A stretch of DNA of 64,000 nucleotides from Cinclus cinclus (lineage: Eukaryota; Chordata; Aves; Passeriformes; Cinclidae): positions 8,099,602 to 8,163,601 of the forward strand of contig NC_085055.1 of the NCBI RefSeq assembly GCF_963662255.1. Reading direction: 5' to 3'. The stretch's first letter is position 1; each line of letters opens with the position of its first letter. The translations under genes were made by a program, and so were the position numbers. The notes under the pieces are model-generated. The model did not search any database. It saw nothing but the letters and a program-made list of their open reading frames with translations, and was not told where the DNA came from. This document shows positions 47,901 to 58,050 of this stretch, in pieces.

Positions 47901-50900
47901 TGACAAGCAATGCTGGACTCTGAAACATCTCAGAAAGGACACTAAGACTGAGAACTCCCCAAAACAGGGCACTGGATCACACTGCCACCATCTAACACTC
48001 AGTGAGCACTTACCCCAGTTCAGTCATTCCATCCATGAATTCCAGCTTTGAAAATTCACACTGTGTTGCAGCCCGGAATTTCCATGCGATGATGAGTACA
48101 GTGATGCTGGCTGGGTCAAGAGCTAGGTCATCACAGAACTGCTGTATTCCATCTATACCAATCTTATTTTCATCTTGAGGATCTTTGGGACATAAAAGTA
48201 AGTATCAAGAAAAACAGATATTTGAAAAAGCCAGTTTATTCAACAAGTATATTTAAGACAAGGAAACATTTTCGAGATGCCATTTTTAGGATCAGCCCTT
48301 ATAAGAGTATTTTAAAAACAAAATTAAATGAGTGCTCCCAATGGTTAAGCTTTAACAATTGAGACAGTTACTGCAATAAAGTATCCTATACAATGAAGCT
48401 CGTTTTATTTTCATTGAGAGACAAAAGCACCACAAACATTTGTTTTCTGCCTAATAATATGCAGGATCTTCTGACTCATTCCCTACAGAGCACAGTGGTT
48501 CTCTCCCCCCAGCACACTCAATTATTGGCCTGTTTGGTCAGACTGATGAGCTGTGTTCCATTAGTAGCCATTCTGCAGTGTTTCTTTCCAAGCTGTACCA
48601 ACACCCAAATCTGCACATGCACAGCTACCCCAAGAGCAGGTTTGGGCATTTCCTGGCACCCACGAGGTTTCCAGCATGCAGGAACTTGGACATGATAACC
48701 TCCAGGGGGAAGTCACGCTGCCCCGTTAGCGATTCCGAGTCAGCCAGGCCCACTCCTCTTTCCACAAAGGAATCAACATCTGGTCTGGAAGTGAGATGCT
48801 CACATTTCTACTGCCCTAACAAAGATCTATTAAAGCAAGCCAACACAGACTTCACCAAAACAGTATTTGGATTATACATATAAAACATAGGAAAACTGAC
48901 AGAAAACAGAGCACTCATTTTTAGATTAAGTGCTAAAACACAGGATTTGTTCTGCTCTGCTGACTCCACTTTTTGTGGTAGGATATCAGTTGAACACTGG
49001 CTATATAACAGATACAGAGACTTTGTCTTCTTTTTGCACTCTGTTTGTAACTACCTGATAATAAGAACAAGCTGAAAAGAAAGTAAGGCAGAACTCATCC
49101 CTAGTATGAAACCTTTTCCTTTCTCAGGATCAAGTCCTGTGCGATGTGCCTTCCCTAGGAGACTTACCTAAAATCCTCATTAAATATTACAATTACTCAC
49201 TGCACACACAATTCCAGCTCAGATCCTAATGTTCTATAAATGCAAATATATTCAGAGCACATAAAGTAACTGCATGTAATCCTTGTGAAGCAGAAACCTA
49301 CCTATATTTCCTTTCTAATTTGGATTATTAGCATAGAAAAACAAAGCTGAATCAGTTTAGATTTCCCAGCACAAGAGCACAGCATCACAAATACATTGTA
49401 AATAAGAATTTTACAAATAGGAAATAAACCTTAAAATTCAGGATACTCACCTTTGTATCTGTTATACAGTTGTTCTAACTTCTTTCTGTCCAGTGATCCT
49501 TTAACACTCTCTCGTATATAAAGTTCAGGATTTTGGAAAAAGTTGTCTGTTGCAACATCTAACTTCCAGTCATTTTGAGACAGACAACTCACTGCTGTCT
49601 TTTCACTAGACTGTGTGAAGACCATAAACTGACGCACTTTATCCTTCTGTGATGATTTCAACTTGTTCTAGTGAAAACAGACAATACTGTAACTAGAAAT
49701 GTCTACTGGACGAAAAAAAACACAAGTAAACAAAAAACAGTCTCTTCAGGTTTTTAAAATCAGTATCTTTATAATTTTCCCAAGCAATCAGGATATCAAA
49801 ATATCTGATCAAGTTCCTCCAGAGGTGGGGCAGAGCAGGCCACTGAACAGCTTAGCACCACTGAGCAGCAGGCTGGTGTCCTTTTGGTCCCAGCTACTGC
49901 AGGACCAGGACCACACCTGGAACAGGATCTCCTGAGGTGCCCCTTGACTGCAGCAAGGGACTAGGCTGGCTCATCCATTTCAGGGAGCTACACACTGAAA
50001 TACCTTAAACACTTCTTTTTCTTTAAAGAGATTCTTCACTTTGAAGGTTCTCAGCTCCACCTACGTAATTTGCAAAACATTCCTGCAAGGAGGTATTGTC
50101 TCCATTTCGCAGGTGCAGCAACCAAGCTAAGGGAAAAAAAAAAAAAAGGTAATTGTGCCTGAGGCAGGCGGGGGAGTGAGTAGCCAAGGTGAGAGCTCTG
50201 GAATTCCAGGCCTCCTGCCCAGACCCAGCCATCCCGCCCTGGTCTAGCCCAGAACCGAATGCAAACTTGCTGCTTATCAGCAGAGAGGGATTCCCAAGGA
50301 TGTTTCTGATGGGGAGAAGCACACTTGATTTCAAGGGTCTGAGTAACACAAAACTAACTGCAAATCAGGAGAAAGCAATCACAGCTCCTCAACTACACTC
50401 AAATTCAGTTCTACAGTTCACTCAATGCAGGACTGGATTTCTTACATGGCACGGATATTTCATTTTTAGTTTACTTTGTATTCTAACCAAAACTTGTATA
50501 TTATGTTCATTATTGCAACTGTAATTTCAACAGCTCCTTCTCAGGGAATATGGAGAAAAAGGGCAAAAAAACCCCAAGACATGATAAAATGCAGCTAAAG
50601 AATGAATGATTTAGGAGCAGTATGTGCTCAAGCTCTTAATTCCAAAGGATAATTAGTGTTCAATCACATTATCATTACAAAAAAGAACTAATGCTTCAGA
50701 ACACAAATTCATCTGTCTTAAAAGTCAGGATCAGTTTTCTGTGGCTTGATGACAAGTGAACACTTATTTGTAAGAATAGTTAAGTAACCAGCTTCAGAGT
50801 TACACCACTGAAAAAAAGAAAATACAAGAGCATCACATTTGGTTTAAACTGATACCCATATAATATACTAAACAGAATTATACCTTTAGCTTAAGAATCC

Positions 50901-53900
50901 TTTAATAAAAATAATCCCCCCCAAACCAAAATGACCCTGTATCTTCAACACTTAACAGAAGCCAAACTTTTACCTCAGACTGCAGACTTCAAACAGAGTA
51001 GTATTAGTTAGGCTATACCATTTCTAAAGCGATTATGTGTTGCTGCTTTATTTCAGTCTATTGACCAAGTTTGTTGCACTGGACCTCTGGCTACAAACAC
51101 ATTTGTGAAAAGGAGATTTTCAGATGTAAAAAAATTTTCCAGGTAAAAGCCAAGCCACCAGAACAGCACCTGTGCACCCCAGCTGTCCATGTTTGGCTCC
51201 AGCAGACACTCAGCACCTTGCACTACTGAGCTCACACTTCCACAGAAATCACTTACACTGACAAAGCCATGTGGAACGACTTCTAGAAATGACTGATGGA
51301 TTTTTAGTTGCAGCTTTTAAAATGTATTGCAAACTGTGATATATGAAAAACAAACCACTGAATGAAATCCCAAATAAAGATGAAACAATAATCCCAAATT
51401 TAATTTTCTCTATCAATTACCAGCTTCCTCTAATCACACAGCCAGACTGCTTCATCACCACAGACTCAGCTGCACTGTAAGGCAGCCATACTTAATTACC
51501 TTAGCTTTTCTTTTCTTCTTTTTTTTTTTTTCTTTACAAAGCTGGTGCTTTTAATCTTTAGTATTTTGATTTTTTAACACATGTACACATAAGTATGCAT
51601 AGCACATTTAATAGTGAGTACTCTGTAAAACCTCAGGAGGCTTTGTTCTGCCCTGCTCCTGCAAGAGTGAGCTCCAAAAGCAGTGACATCCCACAAAAAG
51701 TTAAGGAACAGGTTTAAATAGGCTTTACCATGGATGCCCAGGACCACAAAAGATGGTGTGTTATGCATCTTCTCACATAAAAGAAGAGTGCAATTTATTA
51801 GACCAAAAACTTGCAACATAAATGCCTTTGATGATAAAATTGAAATTCTACATATGTACATGCGAGTTTCCCCTGCTTGGGGCTCCCTAAGTGATAGTAA
51901 CAACATAAAACCTTTTTTAAAGACTGAAATAGCAAAGAATCAAACAGCTAATTACAGTTCAATTAGTACTGTAATAATCAGTACAACATTCAGTAAGGTG
52001 TAAGATGCAATAAATCACACTGTTCAGCCATCATCTTTTTCTTATTAAATAATCATATTTTTTCTGGTCAAATATGAGTTTATTTTTAGTGAAGAAGTGC
52101 CAAAGCTCTTTCTTTTTATTTGATGAATGCTTCTGCAGAACCTTGCTGATGTGGACAAGACACTCCACATCCTAAGTGACTGGACACTCTTTGCAGGCCT
52201 GCTACAGGACAGCAAGAGATGGAATTACTGCTGAGTTTTTTATTATCCTATTATAGCTCTTCTTCCAGCACGTTAAAAACCCACACTTCAAGCAGAAACA
52301 GGTTCCAAACCTTCTGCAATTTTAAGGGCTATTTCTGGACACTAAGCACTAATACTCTATTATTGTTTTAAGTGTAATACAGAGCAGCACATAACCTTTA
52401 ATCCTACAGTTATCAGGCAACAAATACCTGACACTGAAATTGTGCTCACTGTAATGCAACACAATCCACTTAAAACACCTCAACTTTAAAAGGAAAACAC
52501 CTCAACTTTTATCCTTTAAAAGGATAAAAAGGAAGACAGAATTTTATTTAACATACATGTCTTATCTATACATACAAATGAAAACCAATGGAAAGCAAAT
52601 TAAACTAATTTGTACTCTTATTTCTTGTTTTTTCTTGAGTTAAGAGGAAAAGGAAAAATTTAGCTCTGCAAGCCTTTGATCAAGTCTGTGTGGTATCCAA
52701 GCTACCATTCATAAAATGATGTCACAAGAATGATAACCTTACTTCTAAAACACAGAATAATTTCTCCAAATGAAAAGCTACATTGTATAGATTTATAAAA
52801 CTACACTCATGCTAATTAACACCTAGTTCTATAACTTTGATTTTAAAATGAAGATTTGCCTCTTACCATGAAGTACCAAATTTAAATATTCTAATTCAGT
52901 ATTGTTTCTTTGAGAGATACTTCAGTAAAAAACTACAAATGAAAAATAAAATACTTGGACTTTTATTTCCCCAAGTATTTTTTTCTCTGTTTTTTTCAGG
53001 AACAAAAACTGCTAGAACTTCTCTACCAACTCTGACTACACCACTGTTTTTCCTTATCTTCTGCAGTGTTTTTAGTCACCCCAGATTCAAAGATAAGTTC
53101 TGCACACTGACCATCACTATTCTGTGGGCAGCTAACAGTCAAATGAGGGCTCCACTCTCCCAGAAAATGTTCGTGGGAGACAGCACCAACCTTTGTCCCC
53201 CACTGTCTGGACTGGAGAGCTGAGGATCCCTACTGGAGCTCTGTTTTGGACTTGGCTCAAAGGTACCACCAGCGAGACAAGCAGGGCACCGGGAGTTCTG
53301 CTGCCCAAACTTTCCTTTGAATGCCCCCCAAGGAAGGCATTCACCCAGTCCCTCCTCAGCCAGCAACTGCTTTGCACCTTTCCCTTCCCAGCCACTGACA
53401 CAGACAATCCTGCTGGTTTCACTGCTAACTAAAGGAATTTGAACAATGTGACATCTGTGCTTTTGTTTCAGGCAGGACTCAAAGAAAAGCCTGTTAAGTT
53501 CTCATGCATGTGACAGGTAAAAGCCTTTTCTAAAATAGTATCAACCTCCACAAAGTCTAGGCCTTTACACTGACTACATTCAGACTCCAGGAAGAGCTGT
53601 GGCTGTGGGAAGCGTTCCGGCTCTTCCCAAGGACCCTGGTGACATCAGCTCAATCCCAGAGTCTCGGGCATGCAGCCCTCACCCGACTGCCACTTCTGCC
53701 ACTTCTGTCCCTTGATTCGACACGAATGGCCTGGGGAGTTCTGCTCCTGAATCATCCCGACTTGGACTGTATCCATGAAAGGAACCACATGACACCTAAA
53801 AATGTCTGCTTTACTGCTTGTATTCAACAAACACACGGTTAAAGCTTAAAAGACAAAAGCATGAGTATTTTTCTTTGGTATGAAAAATGTCATTTACAAC

Positions 53901-56900
53901 AAAAATCTACAAATACACAGAACTTCATCTTAACCCACAGTGATAGCACACGGGTATACTACAAAAAAAAAATCTAAAGTAAAGACAAAAACAATGAAAA
54001 GTAAATAGTCACAGTTTCTGCATAATGTAAATAAACATGTCCTTCAACCACATTTTATTTTCCACAGCAGTTTCTCTAAGGGAAGGCACACAAAGTAAGA
54101 AAGCCAGGACATTCTAAGCTTCTGTTTCAAACTGAGGCAAAATCCACTTGACTGCAGCGGAACAGAACAAAAACACAAAGTCTGCTGAGATATAAAATCC
54201 AAGGGAAAAATCACAACATAAAATTAAAGTTGCTTTCCAAGCTCTATAATGTTCTTTTAGTGGATAAAATAATTTCAGCAGTCGCACGCAGGCAGAAGGT
54301 CAGTCTACAGCTACCCAGAAGATTGCTGCAGATATAATGGTAATTCATGCTAACCTGAGAGGTGAAGGAAACACAAAAAGTCAGGGCTTTTCCAAACAAA
54401 AAAAGACAACATAAAGCAGCCAGTTGTTTAGCCTTCTTAACTCTGGTCTGGGGCAGAAGCTCTATTCATACTGTATATTTGCATTGGCACCATAAAAAAA
54501 TGAGTAATATATCAAGAGCTACATAATAAATTTCACACCTTGTTCTCAGAGTAGTTCACATTCTTGAATATTTTTTCTGTGGCTCTAGTTAAAAGTGATT
54601 TAAAGCATTAGTTCAAAGGGATCTCTGGTAAGCTAGGAGAGGAAACAAAATCATGCACCATCTTGTCTAACACTATGACTACTCTGTCCGAAATGCAATG
54701 CCAAGAATTTAAAGTTTTGCTATGAGACAACCAAACCTCAAATATTTAATATCAACTGCTCACAGATTGCATATGCACCACAGATTACACATATAAACAG
54801 CTGGCCTTGCAGAATAGCTTGTGGAGTTAAACACCACATAACAATGTCATGAAGTACACTAACATTACAGGAGACAACGTCAGACATTAAATTCTTCTAA
54901 TATTAAATTTTACAACTTCCTGTCAGCTGAGGTTTGCAGTAAGAAATTATGTATTTATCAGCACATAAATATTTTTCAAGAACACAAACTGGGCAATATA
55001 TGATAGTGTAAATAGACACAAGGCTAGTACTTGGCTCTGGATAAAGATGTAGATAATCACACACTTGCCTCAATTACCACACACAGTTCTAACTTCATTA
55101 AATCATTCAGAATTGTACAGGCAGTAAAGATGGCTCAGAGTAAAATGGACCAGCTTACTGTTCTGCCTTGATTCATGGGCACACCATTGTCCTCGGGACG
55201 AGATGAAGCAGTAACACTCAACAGGGAAGGTGAAGAACACCACTTCTACAGATGCTGCTCAGCCAGCTCAAATGAAGAGTGGGTAAGAGAGGCTGACTGC
55301 TCTCAGCAGTGCAAGGAATACTGGCAGGGTGGTGTCCCTTCCAGATCTAGGACAAAGATGGCTCAAGGGCAGGAAAGCTCTGTCCTGAAGGCACAAGGCT
55401 CTGGCCATATGGACACTGGTGAGACTAAGGCAGAGCCAGCACTGCTCTGTCTGGCAGGATTGTATGGACAGGTAGGAGCCAGGCCCCAGCTGCAGGAACC
55501 TGTGCCATGGCATTTGCTGTGCTGGACCAGCTACCTGGCCACAGCCACTGGGAGGATGAGCCAGAGCAGTTGTGTACATGGGCAGAAAAATGGGACATCG
55601 AATCTCCTGATTCTGCATGGGCATCCTCAGATCTCTGTGAAGTCTCCCTACTGCTCCCCTAACCAAACAAAGGGTTTTGATATAGCACAAGTACAGGTAC
55701 AGAATCCTACACCCAGGCACTGGAAACCATCCATGCCTTATTTACTACTTCTAAATGCTGCAGCCTGTCATTTAGTCCCACTTGAGTGTCTATGTCGTCC
55801 TTTCACCTCGGTGCTGGAGTCAACAACCTGGAACACAGTTGTTAGCACAGGGCCTAACAGCTCTGCTCGGGGCCATGACCAGAGTATTCATATTCTCCCT
55901 CCAATCTGATAAACACCAATCTAGCAGTACAGAGCTTCTACACAGAATCTGCTGCTTCTTCAGTTAAGTGTTTCCAAGAAGACCAAGCAGACAGGAACTT
56001 TGCTGTTTCTCACAAAAAGTTATTCTCTGAATAATGGGCTTCGCTATTTCTGTTATAATGCCACTTTCTACAATGTTCTTCAATTTAAATTTCTAATCTC
56101 ATAGCCAGTCAATAATATATGTACATGCACAACATCAACTGTCTATTTAATCAACTGTGTATTTACTTTGCCTACCTACACTGGACATTCTGTAAGACAG
56201 CTCTAGGTGATTTTTATGGAAAAGAGTCTTCATAAAAGTTGTGTAACATCACTGTGTAAGCGCTATTTGAGACAGTCTCAAACCTGCAGAATTACAATAA
56301 GATACTTTTACAGTCTGAACTTTACTCAGACTTAAACCCTCATAAAAAACATAAAGATCTACATCAAACTACTCAATTAAAATTATACTAGTTACATAGT
56401 GACAAGTTTATTAGAGGTCTGCATGCCACTAAATTAAATGCTGGCTAACCAAATTTTTATGCCAACATAACTCCATCAATTAAAAGTGACATTGTAATTT
56501 TTTTTACTATGTCTTCAACACTGCTTATCAGAGCAGTATTAACAACAAGTACAAAATATCTTTATACCAATAAGCATACACCACTAGATCTTAAGATTTC
56601 CTCCTACACCCTTCCTAAGACTAGATCACTGCTACAGAAAAGTACTGCTTTAAATTGTACAGGTGTAGTAGCTAAAGCTGTTACAAGATCTGAATATGGA
56701 GAAAGCCTGGAGTACCACAATAAACTGTTCCCTCTGGTGCATAAGACACTGTGCAAGAAACCAGTGAGAGCCCCCTTAACTAAATTGAAGGAATACATTT
56801 TTCTTTTGTTTAGGCAAACAAAACCAGCACATGTTGTTCTAAACACTGCAGTCTCCCCGTACAAGAAACAAGGGAGAAAGTCAGTCAATTTAGGAGTCCA

Positions 56901-57628
56901 CAGCAAATCCTCAGCTGTAAGAACAGTATTACAGAGAAAACGCATGATAAACCTTCACAAGACCTTTACTAAGAGGACCTTTGCAAGGCCCTCCTTTACA
57001 ACACTTCTATGAACTGAACCAGCCAAGACCCTAGAACAATTATCTAGAAATTCTCCAGCATAATCCCAGCTCAAGAAGCACCAACGCTCCCAAGTTTCCC
57101 TGTGAACTGACAGCACTTAATGGGCCTTGAGATGGCTGAAATCCTGAGGAAAAACTCCGAGCAGCCCCTGGCTCCTGGCAGCCCCTTGCACTCCCTCTCT
57201 CAGCGCTGCTGCAGGCGCAGGGCACAGACCGCACAGAGCTGCCCACAACTCCGCCGCTGTCTCGCAGAGGTGCCCGAACCCTCACACCAGGTGCCAGCGA
57301 GCCCCTCCCCACCGTGCGGGGCCTGCCGGGGCCCCGCGGGTCGGAGGCCTGGGCGGGATCCCAGCGCCCCCCGCTTAGGCCCTGGCCGGAGCAGCCCCCG
57401 CCGCCCGCCCTGCGGCCCCGTCCCGGTCCCCACACGCCGGCCCGGCCGTGCCCGGCAGGAGGACGAGCAGCCCCCGGTCCAGCACATCGCGCCCGGCTGC
57501 GGAGCCCCCGACACCGGCGCTTCGGCCGCTCCCGGACACCCAGCGCGCCACGACCAGGCCGCGCTGCCCCTGCCCGGCCCCGAGGCGCCGCGCCGGGCAC
57601 CAAGGGGCCCCGGACGGCCGCTCACCAT
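41871..57628 (-). CDS. DCUN1D1: DCUN1D1, DCN1-like protein 1 (cullin neddylation cofactor), complete
   Basis: It encodes the co-E3 that brings the NEDD8 E2 (UBE2M) to cullin-RBX1, stimulating NEDD8 transfer and so activating cullin-RING ligases (family knowledge). The minus-strand join from the start is 57628-57626, 49667-49451, 48182-48014, 47526-47396, 43351-43269, 43035-42939, 41950-41871: 780 nt, 259 codons plus TAG, the usual vertebrate length. Residues 2-73 hold the N-terminal UBA-like domain ([19 protein letters not shown]), then the PONY/DCN1 domain from about 70 to 248 ([57 protein letters not shown]). The tail is GTKSTTV. All junctions are GT-AG and in phase. The PONY fold contacts the cullin WHB domain and the acetylated N-terminus of the E2. 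Near identity to the remembered human protein makes the call secure. Confidence 0.98.
41951..42938 (-). other. DCUN1D1 intron 6, nothing recognised
   Basis: Unique AT-rich intron with no exon-like or repeat signal seen. Confidence 0.75.
42939..43035 (-). CDS. DCUN1D1: DCUN1D1 exon 6: PONY domain
   Basis: Minus-strand acceptor caaacag, donor gtaaac. Residues 202-233: [19 protein letters not shown] then [13 protein letters not shown], the acidic surface used for cullin contact. Confidence 0.97.
43269..43351 (-). CDS. DCUN1D1: DCUN1D1 exon 5: PONY domain
   Basis: Minus-strand acceptor atattacag, donor gtaagt. Residues 174-201: [18 protein letters not shown] then LDLWNKFLL. It belongs to the cullin-binding half of the domain. 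Confidence 0.97.
43352..47395 (-). other. DCUN1D1 intron 4 (4 kb)
   Basis: It includes the T/G tract at 43892-44080, a GC-richer 330-nt patch after it (about 44.1-44.43 kb) with overlapping open frames of no known family, and short gataaag-type repeats near 45387-45432. No gene recognised. Confidence 0.7.
43892..44080. repeat. T/G-only low-complexity tract, 190 nt
   Basis: The plus strand is nearly free of A and C, with runs of ttgttgg, ttggggttttt and a terminal T-run of about 20. The DCUN1D1 pre-mRNA would carry the A/C-rich complement. Confidence 0.85.
47396..47526 (-). CDS. DCUN1D1: DCUN1D1 exon 4: PONY domain
   Basis: Minus-strand acceptor aaatgcag, donor gtatgt. Residues 130-173: [19 protein letters not shown], then [18 protein letters not shown] nearer GT (gtttag) was rejected because only the later donor keeps the GLDLEMA frame. 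Confidence 0.97.
48014..48182 (-). CDS. DCUN1D1: DCUN1D1 exon 3: start of PONY domain
   Basis: Minus-strand acceptor cccaaag, donor gtaagt. Residues 74-129: [19 protein letters not shown], then [16 protein letters not shown], then EFMDGMTEL. The EF-hand-like fold of the DCN1 core begins here. Confidence 0.97.
48183..49450 (-). other. DCUN1D1 intron 2, nothing recognised
   Basis: AT-rich intron. Open frames at 48.4-48.9 kb on the plus strand have no family match. Confidence 0.75.
49451..49667 (-). CDS. DCUN1D1: DCUN1D1 exon 2: UBA domain
   Basis: The acceptor on the minus strand is ttcactag; the donor is gtgagt at 49450. It covers residues 2-73, from [19 protein letters not shown] to [12 protein letters not shown]. 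Confidence 0.97.
52508..52528. repeat. Short inverted repeat (10-nt arms, 1-nt spacer)
   Basis: tttatccttt and aaaggataaa are exact complements separated by one A. It lies beside two copies of acacctcaacttt at about 52475-52510. This is probably local slippage rather than a site. Confidence 0.6.
55175..55909 (+). other. Unassigned open reading frame, 244 codons, antisense to DCUN1D1 intron 1
   Basis: A continuous plus-strand frame from ATG to stop in a patch richer in G+C than the surrounding intron. The opposite strand is also open for 150 codons, which suggests few AT-rich stops rather than selection. The product is Cys-, Ser- and Gln-rich. No signal peptide, membrane span or domain was recognised, and no splice or poly(A) signals clearly belong to it. 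Most likely non-coding, or an old insertion. Confidence 0.2.
56509..57012 (+). other. Unassigned open reading frame, 167 codons, near the DCUN1D1 promoter
   Basis: A plus-strand frame in AT-rich DNA about 600 nt inside intron 1, running toward the promoter. The product is very basic (many Lys and Arg) and rich in Thr and Ser, with no recognised domain. My rough estimate is that an open frame of this length is about as frequent as chance in 64 kb, so its coding status is doubtful. Confidence 0.2.
57626..57628 (-). CDS. DCUN1D1: DCUN1D1 exon 1 (start codon only)
   Basis: On the minus strand ATG is the last codon of exon 1, directly followed by the donor gtgagc (57625-57620). Position -3 is A, a good initiation context. 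The 5' UTR lies at higher coordinates inside the CpG island and carries GCC repeats. The single-codon coding exon is expected, since the next exon opens with Asn2 (AACAAG). Confidence 0.9.
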
Positions 57629-57677
57629 GTTGGGGGCTGTGCGGGCCTCTCCCCTCCCGGCTCGGGCGGACACTGAG

Positions 57678-57716
57678 GGCGGCGGCGGCGGCGCTTCCTC
57701 CGGCGGCGGCGGCGGC
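57678..57716 (-). repeat. Two (GCC)5 trinucleotide blocks in the DCUN1D1 5' UTR
   Basis: The plus strand shows five GGC units at 57678-57692 and five at 57702-57716, split by cgcttcctcc-type sequence. On the transcript they read GCC, 50-90 nt before the ATG. Confidence 0.8.
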
Positions 57717-57874
57717 TCCCGGCTCCTCACGGGCCCTTCCGCCGCCTTCCCCCGCTCATGCGCAGTGCGGGGAGCCGGGAGCCCTGGAGGGGGGCGGCCC
57801 CGGGCCGCGTTCCCCGGAGCGGCGGCAGCGAACGGCGGGCGGCCCTCGCTCTGCGCTGAGGTCGCGGCGAGCAC

Positions 57875-57892
57875 GGGGGGGGGGGGGGGGGG
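57875..57892. repeat. G18 homopolymer in the promoter island
   Basis: Eighteen consecutive G on the plus strand (C on the DCUN1D1 sense strand), about 250 nt upstream of the ATG. Its length is likely variable and error-prone in assembly. Confidence 0.85.
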
Positions 57893-58050
57893 AGGACTCG
57901 GCCCGAGCAGGGAAGGGAAAGGAAAGCTCCCCCCCAGCCTCCTGGAGCCTGTTACGGGGTGGGCTCGGGGTTCGGAGGGGATGCGGCGGGAGCAGGCCGG
58001 GGTGCGGGCTTCCAGCGGCTCCTCATCCAGGTTCCCGCTCTTCTGTCGGG

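Larger units (their letters stand above)
49668..57625 (-). other. DCUN1D1 intron 1 (8 kb)
   Basis: The largest DCUN1D1 intron. Two long open frames on the plus strand (55175-55909 and 56509-57012) are its main oddity. It has an inverted repeat of 10-nt arms at 52508-52528, next to a direct repeat of acacctcaacttt. No transposable element was recognised. Confidence 0.7.
57250..58050 (-). promoter_or_regulatory. CpG-island promoter of DCUN1D1
   Basis: Very GC-rich with dense CpG, spanning exon 1 and its upstream side. No TATA box was seen at a sensible distance from the ATG. There is an ETS-like ggaggaagcg on the minus strand (about 57693-57702) and an NRF1-like catgcgcagtgcg at 57758-57769. 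The GC-rich open frames that cross it on both strands reflect scarce stop codons. Confidence 0.85.
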
